In this document: one piece after another, positions 31,701 to 43,881 of the stretch
How the letters are laid out: every line of letters starts with the position of its first letter
How positions within the stretch are numbered: position 1 is the stretch's first letter
Assembly (NCBI GenBank): GCA_030280995.1
Contig: JASXTE010000002.1
Location: forward strand, 27,449,183-27,513,182
Direction of reading: 5' to 3'
DNA: 64,000 bases
Origin: Hemileia vastatrix
Taxonomy: Eukaryota > Basidiomycota > Pucciniomycetes > Pucciniales > Zaghouaniaceae
Made by a program: the position numbers and the translations under genes
Notes under the pieces: generated by a model
Seen by the model: the letters and a program-made list of their open reading frames with translations, nothing else
Database searches by the model: none
What the model was told of the DNA's origin: nothing

Positions 31701-33410
31701 ACCAGAAAAGATGTTGCTTTTCTCTGGAATTATGACTGTCAGAAAGCTTTTAATACATTGAAGAGTTGCTTAATGACAGCCCCTATATTGGCTCTTCCAG
31801 ATTTTAACAAGCCATTTGTACTTTATACAGATGCTAGCTTTATTGGCCTGGGAGCTGCCCTTCACCAAAAGCAAATTATTAATGATAAATCCTCAGAGGT
31901 TGTAATTTGTTATATTTCAAGAACCTTAAGAAATAGTGAATTGAAATATGGTGCCACTCAATTGGAGTGCTTAGCAGTTGTTTGGGCTCTTGAGAAACTT
32001 CATTACTACTTGGATGACCAAAAATTTGAGTTGGTAACTGACTGTAGTGCTGTTAAGTCCCTCTTAAACCTAAAGACACCTAACAGACATATGTTCGGGT
32101 GGCAACTTGCTGTTCAAGAATACAGAGGACGGATGACAATTATCCATAGAGCTGGAAATGTTCACTCCAATGTTGATATGCTCTCCAGATTGCCTCTGCC
32201 AAATAATGACTCAAATCCTGCTTATGTACCTGAAGATGATACTGTTCATATCCATGGTATATTTATAGTTGATATGGAAGAGGAGTTATTACAATTAATA
32301 CTGGATTCATATGATAAGGATTCTGATTTAAATAAATTGGTTACTATCTTAAATGATCCTAAGAATGCTTCAATTCAAGCGTTAATAAAAACTCTTCCTG
32401 CAAAGTACCAAAATGCTTTAAGTAAAGGAAAGTTTTCTATTGAAGATGGTTATATATATTATAGAAGGAAGCTTACCAATGTAATTGTTATTCCTCCTTC
32501 AATGAAAGAAACTATCCTCAAACTTTGTCATGATGACATATTAGCTGGTCATTTTAATCTTGAAAAAACATTGATTAGAATCAAAAACACTGCATGGTGG
32601 GCTAATATGTCTGAAGACACAAAATTATATGTTGAATCTTGTGATTCCTGCCAAAAATCTAAAAGGTTAACAGGTAAGAGAGCAGGGTTATTACAACATA
32701 TTGAAGCACCTAGTGCTCCCTGGCAAATAATTAATATGGATTTTGTCACTGGTCTTCCTGTTGCAGGAAAAGACAGCTTTAACTCTTGTTGGGTAATAGT
32801 GGATAGATTCACAAAAATGTGCAAATTTATTCCAACCCACAAAGATGTATCCACCAAAGAATTAGCTTTCTTATGGTGGTCTTACATGTTTAATATTATT
32901 GGTTTTCCAAAAGCCATTATCTCTGATAGGGATCCAAAATTCACTTCTGAGTTTTGGACCTCTTTGATGGATATTTGTGGCTGTGAGTTGAAATTGTCTA
33001 CAGCTCACCATCCTCAGACTGATGGTCTAGCTGAAAGAATGATTCAAACTCTGGAAGATATGATTAGAAGGTATTGTGCCTTTGGTTTAGAATATAAAGA
33101 CAATGACAGATTTACTCATGATTGGGTCACTCTTTTGCCTGGTCTTGAATTTGCATATAATAGCACTGTTCATTCTGTCACTGAGAAAAAGCCTTTTGAG
33201 CTTTGTTTAGGTTATGTCCCAAACACTCCTGCTCAGATTCTCAATAATAAATTACCTAAGTTGGAACTACACCCTGGTGTAAAATCTTTTATGCAAATGC
33301 AACAGCTATGCAGAAAAGATGCTCAAAGTTGTATTGATAAAGCATTTGAATATGAAAAGAAAAGATGGGATAAATCCCATAAAGAATACACATTTAACAA
33401 GGGTGATTAA
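28761..33410 (+). pseudogene. E2 gag-pol: capsid, knuckle, protease, RT, RNase H, integrase
   Basis: 1549 residues in one frame, the most complete pol here. Order by rough residue: coiled-coil gag 20-120; capsid (WPKLDQYPTFD, WNDWKSLIENQFGGSKF) 195-300; knuckle CYKCNKPWQKGHVC about 405; protease DSGAGGS about 517; RT with RLCGDYRALN and intact YIDD about 875; RNase H LYTDASFIGLG about 1022; integrase HHCC about 1255-1297; catalytic Asp in NMDFVTG about 1325, Asp in SDRDPKF about 1389, and Glu in DGLAERM about 1425. All active-site motifs are intact. The ORF ends at a TAA (33408-33410) where relatives have GAA in KKGDEVLIS, so it is one substitution from being open. Established roles: capsid assembly, reverse transcription and integration. 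Confidence 0.92.
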
Positions 33411-33824
33411 GTGTTGATCTCTACTGTCCATTTCAATTTACAGGGTAACCACAAATTAAAAGATCCTTTTGTAGGACCATTTGTTGTTAAACGAATGGTT
33501 GGTGATAATGCAGTAGAAGTTGTATTGTATTCTCCATATGATAGGAAACATCCTGTCTTTCCCATTTCTTTGCTTAAACCTTATACTTCCAACAGTGACT
33601 TATTTCCAAAAAGAAGAGGAAGACCTAAGAAGAACCCTCAGGAAGTCACAGAAACAGCAGAAATTGATAAAATTCTCAATGATAGAATTATCACTTCTGA
33701 GAGAGGTACTGAATATTTATTGAGATAGAAGAACAAATCATCTGAACATGATGCATGGATACCTGGCAAGGAAATTTCAAATATGCCTTCTCTGTTGAAA
33801 AAATACAAAAAGAAAAAATCTTAG
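33411..33824 (+). pseudogene. E2 integrase C-terminus and chromodomain
   Basis: Continues the frame after the TAA at 33408. It holds the GPF/Y-like module (KDPFVGPFVV), FPKRRGRPKK and the chromodomain-like end. A second stop, TAG at 33726-33728, interrupts the chromodomain at YLLR; the same frame then reads NKSSEHDAWIPGKEIS to the natural end at 33824. The Trp corresponds to one aromatic residue of the chromodomain. Confidence 0.85.
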
Positions 33825-33855
33825 CATTTTTTTTATTGTTTTTTTAGTGAGGGAG

Positions 33856-34992
33856 TGTCAGCCAGGCTATTCCAGGAGTCCAGTAAATGATATATAAATT
33901 ATAAAACCTTAAAGAGTGGGTAAGACTTGTATTTAATGAATATAACTTAATATTTTATTGCATAATGAAATTATATAAGAATTTTATTATATACAAGTGT
34001 TACATTAAATTTATTGGTTATATATATTTTTATATACAATTAAATTGAGCATAATATAATATATTCTACAAATAATGGCGCATTTTTATGTATTTAATAA
34101 CTATAAATTTATATTTAATTAATTGAAAAACATATATTATAATTACAAGTGTAAAATTGATTTATAATATATTTAAATTAATTACTTAAATTTATATATT
34201 AAATAATACCTCTCATATGATACTAAACAATAATTAATGACGCTTCTTTTGACCCTTAATTGTGTTAGAAAAAACAAATAAATTAATTTGGACTAAATTG
34301 AGATTAATTGCTTGTTTTGTTGCGTCAAATTATTTTTTGTTTCACTTAAAATGTCCTTTAATCAGAATGTACCATCTGTTTGGAATTATATTTCTCATAT
34401 TTCCTATGTTTCCAATCTTGTTTAGTTATTCACCATTGTCACTTACTGATTTGGGAATTAATGGCGGGGAAATTGGATTCTTAATTGGGGTTTTAATTAT
34501 TTGTTTTATGTTTTTCTCTATATTGTTATGTTTCATTTACTCTTTTGATATATTTGTTTTATTCCATTCTAATCATTGTATTTACAAAGATAGTAGTGCT
34601 TCAGAGGACCCATTGCCTATAAAAGGGCCTTGGATAATCCCCTGTAGCCTCATCACTTATTATACACTCAACAAATTAAATAACCATTTTATTATGTTTA
34701 TATTTTTTATTAGTAATACAAATCTAATTTAAATTCTATACAACAAATCAAAGGTTGCTTTAAGTCTAATAGTAATTAAAAGTGTTTGCCGCGCAGAACC
34801 CTTACATTGAATAATATTATTATTAATAAATACTAAGCTTTTGTCATCTCTCAAAGTTGCTCGCCGTTGTTTTCCCTCTTAAATAAAATTAAAATACTAT
34901 TACAAATTATACCTCTTATTTTCCCTTGTCATCCTCCTTCTCTCCTCCTTTTTCTCCTATTTTTCTTACCTCTTCTAGAGGACTGACCGACA
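33856..34992 (+). repeat. 3' LTR of E2
   Basis: 1137 bp, the same length as 25840-26976 and about 99% identical by eye. It follows the purine tract AGTGAGGGAG directly. Confidence 0.95.
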
Positions 34993-36205
34993 TAATTAGT
35001 CTATGAAACAAGATTCAACTTTGGATGAAGTTATCTCAGCAACCACTAGACCAAATTCAACACCATTTGCTGGAAATAAAATAAATGATTCTTGAGATTC
35101 TTCCTAAAAAAGTATATTTCATTTAAAAAGCCCCAATCCTATTTCTGACCTTTTATTTTTCACTTAAAATAAAATAAAAAAAGGGTTATAAAAATTAAAG
35201 TCAGGTATTATAAATGGTCTAAAAAGATCTATTTTAGCTACCTATGTTATTTATAAGTATTATATTTGTTCCAGAGTAAGACCTACTTGAGAAGATTAAA
35301 ATAAAGTTGATGGAAGTTTGAGCCAAGTAAATAATAAATATCTCATTAACCAGTGAGCCAAATCAGATGTTGCTTGGTGGATATGAGAGCTAGGCTTCTG
35401 TAGAACCTTCTTAAAAGTGGAAATGTGATTTGAGAAAACAAAAAAAGAAATAGAAAAAAAAAACAAATTCAGAAAAAGAACATCAGTTAAAATTGAAAAA
35501 AAGATGGTGGGAGGATGACTTACCTGATGAGATGTCTTCAAAGATGTAAAAGGACCAGATAGAAGTTCAGGAAGTGATGGATAAAAAAAATAGAAGAAGA
35601 GTTAAGGAAGTGAGAGAAGATGAATAAAAGGATATGAGGGATCATTGAAAAACAGAAAGAATAAAAAATTATGCAATTTCTGAAATTTGCAACTTCATGT
35701 TGAGATGATTAACCAAAATGAATCAGGAAGGGAAAAATTATGCTTTCAGTGAAAATTCAAAATAAAAGTTAATATGCAAAAATAAAACAAAACCAAGTGG
35801 AAAGTACATGCAACTTGATCATTTTGAGAGCAAGAAAAAAGGATTTAAAGGGTTGTGTTGACAATTTTGTAGTGTTCTTGGCATGATGACTGAGTTTTGA
35901 GGATATAAATTTGTTCAGGAATTGTTGATAAAGAAAGTAATGAAAAGATCAAAATTTACTGGGGCACCATGTGTAAAAATTTGTATCAAAAAAGTGGGTT
36001 GGGAAAGATGTGATGTGTGGTGAATTGGGAGGATCTTTAGATTGGTTGCCTGTGCTGTGGTTGGAAAATTTTCACTAAAGAAGGACATATTTGACCCCAT
36101 GTTTATAATCTCATGTACCAAATCAGCCATGTTTCATGGTGTGTTTATGTGGTGGTTTTCAAATGAAATCCACCAGGCATATTTGTTCAAGTTTGAGACC
36201 CCCTA

Positions 36206-37769
36206 TTAAAAAGTAGATGGGTAGAGGAGGAGGAAGAGATCCTTAAGAAGATGAATAAAATATTACTTTCAAAAATTTTTTTAGATAAATATTAAATTGA
36301 AATAAATTTTGTAAATATTTTTGTCATTATATTGGTTTCCACTTTTAAATGCAGTTACTATTTCACATGTACTCATACCAAAACTTGGGAAAGTGATTTA
36401 TATAAGCATTAAATATTTAAAAAGGAAAACTTGCATATTAATTTCCATAAAAACCTTTCATGTTATACACTTTAAGGACTATTTTTATTTTTATTTAAAT
36501 ATAAATATTTCTTTTAGTTGAGTAACTGAAGATTTTATTTTCAATAGCCTGTAGGTCTTATATTTTTGGTAAAATTTAAAAAATTATACAAAATTTAGTT
36601 TTGCAAAGGCTTAACAGATTAGAAGTGAGAAGTGACTATAATCTTTTTAAATTTTGAAAATAGGAATGGCATTAGTTATTTCAATTCCTATAGTTATTAA
36701 TATTTGTGATCAAAAAAATTTGCTAAATTAATTTATTGTTACAATTATGTAGTAAAAGATATTATTATTGTAAATTAAATTTACTTTCATAATTTTATGT
36801 TTTATCTTTTGAATGCAAAGTAATGATTGGGTATGTTAAAGAATAATTTTCTTCCTCTAAATTGATAAAAATATTGTATATTCAAAAGGTTATGCTGGAT
36901 CAATGTGTGCTCAATGTGTGCTCAATGAAGGATAAAATCATTGTTATAGCTGATCAACTTATGCATAACTTGAGATCAGTTGAGGTTCATTTTTGGACCA
37001 ATCTGAGAATAAATGTAAATCTAACTTTAATTTACTTATGTTTATAAAGTATTCATAAACCTGGCATAATTAAGGGACACTCTAAATTTCAGGAGAGCGG
37101 ATTGCTAGCAATTCACCCCTAGATTTCCCATGGTGATACTGCTTTGAGATAATTTTTAGGTAAATAATATTTAAATTTACAGTTACACTAAATATTCAGG
37201 TTAATTTCAAAAATGGTTTTAACTTAATCATCAAAAGGTAATAAGGAGTTTAAGAGTTTGCAAAGAAAATAATTATTAAGAAAGGTAGGAAACAATAATA
37301 GCCTTATATAAATTTAACAACTATCACAACAATATTTTAATTTAATTCTAAGGAATGTTGAACCAAATCTGCCAAATTATATAGACATCTCCACCTTGCA
37401 TTGAAACCTTTAATAAACTGCCCTTAATCTATCACTGACTCTCCAATATAACCCACAGATTATTTAACCTTACTCCTACTCCTACGCACAGGCTATTAAT
37501 TACCCTCAGACACACAATAACCCAATATAAAAAATCTATCATTGACAATAGCACTATTAAATTGCACATTTGCTTAAGACTGAAAAGTATAAGCATATGA
37601 TTGAATAATTTAGATTTAATGTTTAGATAGCATTTTTGCTAGTGTGGTCAAATTAATACACAAAAGAAAAAGAAGTTTCTATTTAAATGTATATCTCTGC
37701 ACTTTATATATGGATTTGTGTTCTAATTAATGGATTGAAAGATTGACTTTTTCTTTGAGTGTTGCATTT
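36206..37769. other. AT-rich non-coding stretch, no gene seen
   Basis: No supported coding region. A near-palindrome, GGATTGCTAGCAATTC, at 37099-37114 resembles the palindrome in the MITE ends (GGACTTGCTAGCAAGTCC), but no second end was found nearby. Confidence 0.5.
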
Positions 37770-38386
37770 CATGTGATAAATAGTTATAAAACATGTTTTA
37801 AATTAAATTAGTTAATTTTATTTTGTCTCACACTTATTTAATTTCTCACCAAGCTGATTGTAACTTTTTTGGTTTAAACTGGTGGATTTTTGGCTCTTAA
37901 AAATATATCTTAGTTACTTGTGTCACCCTTTCTCTTAAATCTTGTTATTTTAGTTTCATTTATGATTTACTTGACTATTGAAATTGTATACACATTTTGT
38001 GGTGCTTTAGAAGGCTCTTGCCTATATACAGGCATTGGATAACCTCCTGTAGCCCCATCACTTATATTGTTTTTATTATTACCTTATTTTATTTTATAAA
38101 ATAAAATAAAACTATTATATTAACCTTTTAAATTTTATTTCAGAACTGAACTTTATTAAAATTAAAAGTTATATGATATCTAAAGGTTGATTTATGAGAT
38201 TTTTAATATTAGCAATTTTTTTGTTAATCACAGAGAATTAAAAGTACTTAAACATGAATAACACTCCCTTTAAACTGCTACAAGTTCACTCCACTCCTTT
38301 TTTTTCTTGTCACTTCTTCTTTCTTTGTTCTTCTATTTTCTCCATTTTCCCTTACCTTTCTTCTCCTTCTCTTTATAGAAAACCAG
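37770..38386 (+). repeat. Decayed LTR fragment of the E2/E5 type
   Basis: Similar to the second half of the E2 LTR: GTGCTTTAGAAGGCTCTTGC, then CATTGGATAACCTCCTGTAG and CCCCATCACTTAT in the same order, followed by a pyrimidine-rich end (TTCTCCATTTTCCCTTACC). It is cut at its right end by the G2 LTR at 38387. Its left limit is unclear. Confidence 0.55.
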
Positions 38387-39267
38387 TGTATATAATCCTA
38401 TAGTACTAATTGTGGACCTTGATAAGGGAGTTAAAGAAAAACCAGAGAGAAAATCCCTTGTTACTTTGAGAAATACCAGGTGAGATTAATTTGCTACAGC
38501 GAATTCTAGACTGTTACAATACCCCTTCCAACACACTTCTTGACTTCTTAACAAGTCAAAAAAGTAGCCTAGATAGACTACAGACCAATAAAAACCTGAA
38601 ATGCAGAAATATCCATATAAGAAAACCAAAACACTGTGAACTTGTTGCACAGAAAACAGCAATAATACTTGATGCAGGTTGCAAAGCTACACCAGAGAAA
38701 ACAGTTGCCAAAGTTAAGTTAAAAGAAGAACTAAACTTTCAACAAACCCAGAAAATTGTGTCCAAAAAACAATGTAAACAGAGTTCAAATCAGTAATCTA
38801 ATTACCAGATGGTTGTATGATAATTAAAGTTTCCCCAAACTGTCTTATTCAGTATGTACACACAGACCCCTATCTAAAAATGTATGCTACAGCAACTAAT
38901 TTGACTTTTCTTCCAGCCAAATTGCATGAGAACCCTCTAAAATCGCTCCCCAGAATGCTAAAGTAGAGGCGGGAAGGGTGCCTGAGGCCAGGGGGCCTCC
39001 TGAAGCCATAAAACCACCAAAAAACAACTAAAAACCCTAAAAAACAAGAGAAACACTTTATACCTTAAAATATGCTAAAAATTCATCAAGACATGATATA
39101 TAAAGAAAAACCTTGGCTATCAAATGAAAAAAGTCTCATCTTCATACCTCCAATATTCATCCTGTTAATCCAGAAAAACATCCTTATCAAAATCAGTTCC
39201 ATTTAAGTCGTCACTAAACAGTACCAAAATACACAGCAAAGGCCCCAGCCAATTTTGTATTAAAAAA
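38387..39267 (-). repeat. 3' LTR of G2, decayed
   Basis: Opens TGTATATAATCCTATAGTAC and continues AGGGAGTT, AAAACCAGAGAGAAAAT as in 20747-20815; the later part is also related (CCCCAAACTGTCTTATTCA). It is about 880 bp, shorter than the G1 LTR. The polypurine tract follows at 39268 (TCCTCCCTCCAATT on plus). Confidence 0.75.
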
Positions 39268-39350
39268 TCCTCCCTCCAATTAAAAGTTTCCACATTCTTT
39301 CTGCTCAAACATCTACCATTTTCAAACATTTTTCAAAATCAATCTCTGAA

Positions 39351-39950
39351 ATGGCTCCCTGCCAATACTGCATTGACCACAACCTTATCTTTGCCATAAC
39401 ACCCCCAGTTCATCCATACAGGACATCTTGTGATGCTTGCTATACCATAAAAAAACCTGCTTCAGACCTGGTCCTTCATCCTCTTCATCATCCTCATCTA
39501 CACCTCAACCCGTTCCCTCTTCCAGAAAAACCAAAAGATCTAGGCCTTCCATTCTTATACCTAGGTTATTCAAAACACTCCACCCTTCCAAAAATAGTAC
39601 CAACACCACTACTACCACTAATTCCACCATACCTTATCTTTCTGATTGTTGACCCATAGTTCTCTATACTGAAATTTAAACTAATGACTTTACAGTTCAT
39701 TCCCATCCAGATTTTGATGATGACAATGTGGCAACCATTGAAACACCAACATCCAATCATTTTCCCACCATTAAGAACAAATTTTAACAACATTCATCTC
39801 AACCAAAGCATCTTATCCTAAACTATTTCCGATCCACTCCTTCCAAAGATCCACAGTATTTGAGAAAGGAAGACACCTCATTCACCAGCTCAAAGCTAAT
39901 GCTGAAAACTTTATTTCATCTCTTGATTCTCTTCTGTAAGTTGATTCTTG
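39351..39950 (+). pseudogene. X2: broken Zn-cluster gene of G2
   Basis: Clear counterpart of X1: MAPCQYCIDHNL against MGPCQYCINNNL, then PPVHPYRTSCDACY. The third cysteine is Phe. A one-base loss in the A-run near 39452 shifts the frame; the remainder, KKTCFRPGPSSSS to SRPSILIPRLFKTLHPS, continues in the ORF at 39437-39652. The exon 2 equivalent (from about 39690) has TAA in NKF and further changes. Not functional. Confidence 0.8.
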
Positions 39951-40018
39951 ACTTAGAAATAAATTTTTTTTTTGACCTCTTTCTAGACTTCCTGAATGTA
40001 GCCAACATAAAAAAAATT

Positions 40019-40106
40019 CCCCAGTTTAAAGTCTTGGGGGACTAACAGCCCTCATTTTATAGTTTTGGGGGACTCAAAATCCTTGGTTTAAAGTCTTGGG
40101 GGGCTC
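40019..40106 (+). repeat. Three copies of the 22-bp motif downstream of X2
   Basis: CAGTTTAAAGTCTTGGGGGA at 40022, CATTTTATAGTTTTGGGGGA near 40053 and a copy near 40084 with GGTTTAAAGTCTTGGGG. Same position relative to X2 as the 4719 copies relative to X1. Confidence 0.85.
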
Positions 40107-40159
40107 AAAACCTAAATACAAAAAGAAAGAACCAGAGATCAAAACATTAAAGAGTCAAA

Positions 40160-40262
40160 GAAAAAAACTAAAACTCTGAGGTAACTGTTTCACAGAGCAG
40201 CAAGCTCATGAGTTACCCCCACACTTACCTTAACTAAATTCAGAGAATCCCCCTTTGAATGC
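40160..40262. repeat. 100-bp repeat (copy 4)
   Basis: ACTCTGAGGTAACTG with GAGTTACCCC; the stem has one changed pair at each end. Ends AATCCCCCTTTGAATGCCGT. Lies directly left of E3. Confidence 0.65.
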
Positions 40263-40280
40263 CGTCTGCCCAAGTGAAAC

Positions 40281-41814
40281 TATTGGCCGGATGTCTAGAA
40301 GAGGAAGAGGAAAAGTGAAAGAATGGAGAGGAGGAGTAGAATATAGGGACGGAAATAAAATAATAAAAGTAGTTTTAATTATTCTATAAGAAAAAGGTGA
40401 CAAGGACTACTTGGGACTTGACAAAATACTAAGGGTTATAAAATTATAAAATATATTTTTTAAATAAGATTATTTCAATGCGCGGTAAACACTTTTATTA
40501 TTATTAGACTTATTGAAATCTTAGATATTTATATAGAATTTAGATTAGAATTAAAGTACTAATAAAAAAAATTACATGTATCACCACACAATATGGGGGG
40601 CGGACTTGCTAGCAAGTCCGCAACCTTGGACCCAAACTCACCATAGATTGAACACACATTGAGCTATTGATAAAGGAACCATACAATCAGGGATGAACAC
40701 CACTCAGCAGAACAGTTTTAGGTGGGTGTTCAAGTAGAGTTCAGTATGGGTTCAGTATGAGTTCAGTCTGAGTTCCATCTGAGTTCCATCTGAGTTCAGG
40801 TTGAGGACTTGCTAGCAAGTCCACCCCCTATATTGCATAGTGTATTATATTTAAAAAAATCTGTTTAAATGGTGAGTGTATATTAAGTTATTCAGCTACA
40901 GGGGATAATTCAAAGCCTTTTATAGGCAAAGGACCATCTGAAGCATCACCATATAGTAATTAAAAAAGGAATAACATGAAACTAGACATTAAAAAGAATA
41001 GAACTAAAAAATGGAGACTGAGAGAAAAACATGAGACATTCAACTAAACCCATGAGTAAGTAACTAATTTTCCCACCATAATTTCCCAAAAACACTTAAT
41101 TAAAATAATTAGTAACCAAGTAAGTGTGAAACATGAGAACAGTGAGTAAAATAATCCAAAACAGACATTATAGTGACATGTAAAGGGTTTAAGTAAAACA
41201 AATAGAATTATTTTCACGCCAAAAATTCATGTAATCAATTCAATTCAGCTTAAAGCAATTTTAATTAATTGTTTAAACTATGTAATTAATCCAATAATTA
41301 GTTTAAATGAAACATATAATTAATTTAATGATATTTGTAATTTAAAGTGGGGATTTTAATACTATGTTATTAATAAGTGTTATAATTTATTTAATAATTT
41401 TTCTGACACAATTAAGGGTCAAAAAAGCGCCCAATATTATTGTTTAATAATATATAAAAATATTTAATTAATATATAAAATTAATTAATTAATTTAATTA
41501 CATTATAAGTCAACTTTACACATATAATTATAATATATGTTTGTAATTAATGAAATATTAATTTATAATTATAAAATACATAACAATGTGCCAATATTTG
41601 TAGAATTTAAAATATATTATGCTTAATTTAAATGTATGAATAATTTATATAACAATAAAATTAATATAACACTTATATTTAATAAGATACTTATATAATT
41701 TTATTATGCAATAAAATATTAATTTATATACATCAAATGCAATTCTTACGCCCTCTTTCAGTTCCAATAAATCAACATATCATTTACTGGGCACCTGGTA
41801 TAGCATGGCTGACA
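40281..41814 (-). repeat. 3' LTR of E3, containing a MITE
   Basis: Without the 261-bp insertion and its 3-bp duplication it is 1270 bp, against 1269 for the other LTR. It ends GCATGGCTGACA before the purine tract. The outer end, TATTGGCC, lacks the usual TG start in both copies, so this is a family trait rather than damage. Confidence 0.92.
40582..40842. mobile_element. MITE with palindromic inverted ends
   Basis: About 261 bp. Left end CACCACACAATATGGGGGGC and right end, inverted, CACTATGCAATATAGGGGGT. Each is followed by the perfect 18-base palindrome GGACTTGCTAGCAAGTCC. TAT is found on both sides, and the empty site is preserved in the other LTR at about 50066-50072 (ATGTATTATA). The interior has a run of about five repeats of a 12-bp unit, GTTCAGTMTGAG (40735-40800). 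No coding capacity. Confidence 0.88.
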
Positions 41815-43881
41815 CTCCCTCACTCTAAAAAAAACAATAAAAAAAGTACCAAAATTTTTTCTTTTTGTAATTTTTTAACAGAGTAGGAAGAATTAAAATC
41901 TCTTTCGCAGGTATTCATGCATCATGTTCAGATGGTTTGTTCTTATATCTCAATAAATATTAAGTATCTCTTTCATAAGTGATAACTCTATTATTGAGAA
42001 TTTTATCAATTTCAGCAGTTTATGTGACTTCCTGAGGGTTTTTCTTAGGTCTTCCCCTTCTTTTGGGAGATAATTCACTGTTTGAATTATAAGGCTTAAG
42101 CAAAGAAATGTTAAAAACAGGATGTTTCCTATCATATGGAGAATACAACACAACTTCTACTGCATTATCCTCAACCAATTTTTAACAACAAATGGTCTTA
42201 CAAAAGGATCTTTTAATTTTTTGTTACCTTGTAAATTGTAATGGAAAGTAGATATCAACACTTCATCACCCTTTTTAAATGTGTATTCTTCCATCTTTTC
42301 TCTTCATATTCAAATGCTTTATCAATACAGCTTTGAGCATTTTTTCTGCCTAGATGTTGCATTTGCATAAAAGATTTTACACCAGGGTGTAGTTCCAACT
42401 TAGGTTTTTTTATTATTGAAAATCTGAGCAGGAGTGTTTGGGAAATAACCTAACCAAAGCTCAAAAGGCTTTTTCTTAGTGACAGAATGAACAGTGCTAT
42501 TATATGCAAATTAAAGAAAAGGCAATAGAGTGACCCAGTCATGAGTAAATCTGTCATTGTCTTTATATTCTAATCCAAAGGAACAATACCTTCCAATCAT
42601 ATCTTTGGGAGTTTGAATCATTTTTTCAGCTAGACCATCAGTCTGAGGATGGTGAGCTGTAGACAACTTTAACTCACAGCCACAAATATCCATCAAAGAG
42701 GTCCAAAACTCAGAAGTAAATTTTGTATCTCTATCAGAGATAATGGCTTTTGGAAAACCAATCATATTAAACATTTACGACCACCATAAGAAAGCTAGTT
42801 CTTTTGTGGATACATCTTTGTTGGTAGGAATAAATTTTCACATTTTTGTGAATCTATCTCCTATTACCCAACAAGAGTTATAACTGTCTTTACCTGCTAC
42901 AGGAAGACCAGTGACCAAATCCATGTTAATTATTTGCCAAGGAGAATCAGGTGCTTCAATATGTTGTAATAACCCTGCTCTTTTACCTGTCAACCTTTTA
43001 GATTTCTGGCAGGAATCACAAGATTCAACATATAATTTTGTATCTTCAGACATGTTAGCCCACCAAGCAGTGTTTTTAATCCTAATTAATTTCTTTTCAA
43101 GATCAAAATGACCAGCTAATATGTCATCATGACAAAGCTTTAGGATAGTCTCTTTTATAGAAGGAGGAATTACAATTACATTAGTAAGTTTTCTTCTATA
43201 ATATATATAACCACCTTAAGAAGAAAACTTTCCTTTAATAAAAGCATTTTGATACTTTTCAGGAAAAGTTTTAGTCAATGCTTGAATTGAAGCATTCTTT
43301 GGATCATTTAAGATAGTAACTAATTTATTTGAATTAGAATCTTTATCATATGAATCCAGAATTAATTGTAATAACTCTTCTTCCATATCAACTATAAATA
43401 TAACATGGATATGTACAGTATCATCTTCAGGTACATAAGCAGTATTGGAGTCATTATTTGGCAGAGGAAATCTTTACAGCATATCAACATTGGAGTGAAC
43501 ATTTCCAGCCCTATGGATAATTGTCATTCTTCCTCTGTATTCTTTAACAGCAAGTTGCCACCTGAACATATGTCTAGTAGGTGTTTTTAGGTTTAAATGG
43601 GACTTCACAGCACTACAGTCGGTTACCAATTCAAACTTTTGATCATCTAGGTAGTAATGAAGCTTCTCAAGGGCCCAAACAACCGCTAAGCACTCTAATT
43701 GAGTGGCACCATATTTCAATTCACTATTTCTCAAGGTTCTTTAAATATAACAAATTACAACCTCTGATGATTTATCATTAATAATTTGTTACTGGTGGAG
43801 GGAAGCACCTAGACCAACAAAGATAGCATCTGTATATAGGACAAATGCTTTGTTAAAATCTGGAAGAGCTAAGATAGGGGC
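41815..43881 (-). pseudogene. E3 pol: RNase H end, integrase, chromodomain (broken)
   Basis: Pieces in different frames: 43474-43734 (RNase H, LECLAVVWALEKLHYYLDDQ), 42838-43053 (integrase zinc part, CDSCQKSKRL, and NMDLVTGLP), 42511-42774 (integrase core, SDRDTKFTSEFW and HHPQTDGLAEKM), and 41950-42153 (a frame with FPKRRGRPKK lost). At least five frame changes. The catalytic residues can still be recognised, but the product could not be made. Confidence 0.85.

Larger units (their letters stand above)
25840..34992 (+). mobile_element. E2: nearly full-length Ty3/gypsy chromovirus, plus strand
   Basis: 9153 bp with two 1137-bp LTRs (25840-26976 and 33856-34992), leader, spliced gag, long gag-pol ORF and a polypurine tract AGTGAGGGAG at 33846-33855. 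Pol is very close to that of E1, but the LTR body is different. I see no 5-bp duplication: the bases before 25840 are ACTTA and those after 34992 are TAATT. Two in-frame stops and two single-base indels break gag-pol. Confidence 0.95.
25365..36203. mobile_element. Possible DNA transposon with inverted ends, interrupted by E2
   Basis: The left end, GGGCATCTCAAACTTGATCA, matches the inverted right end, GGGGGTCTCAAACTTGAACA. Both are followed by CAAATAYGCC and, a little further in, by ACATAAACACACCA. TA lies outside each end. Without E2 the element would be about 1.7 kb and probably non-autonomous, since neither half (25365-25839 and 34993-36203) shows a transposase that I can recognise. Superfamily is not assigned. 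The ends are similar rather than identical, so the element is old. Confidence 0.55.

Noticed and set aside
35296..36130. Short minus-strand ORFs as transposase remains
   Set aside because: No DDE or other transposase motif was recognised; they could be decayed, but nothing supports it.
37099..37114. Palindrome GGATTGCTAGCAATTC as a second MITE
   Set aside because: Only one end-like sequence is present, without the adjoining CAATAT and G-run and without a partner nearby.
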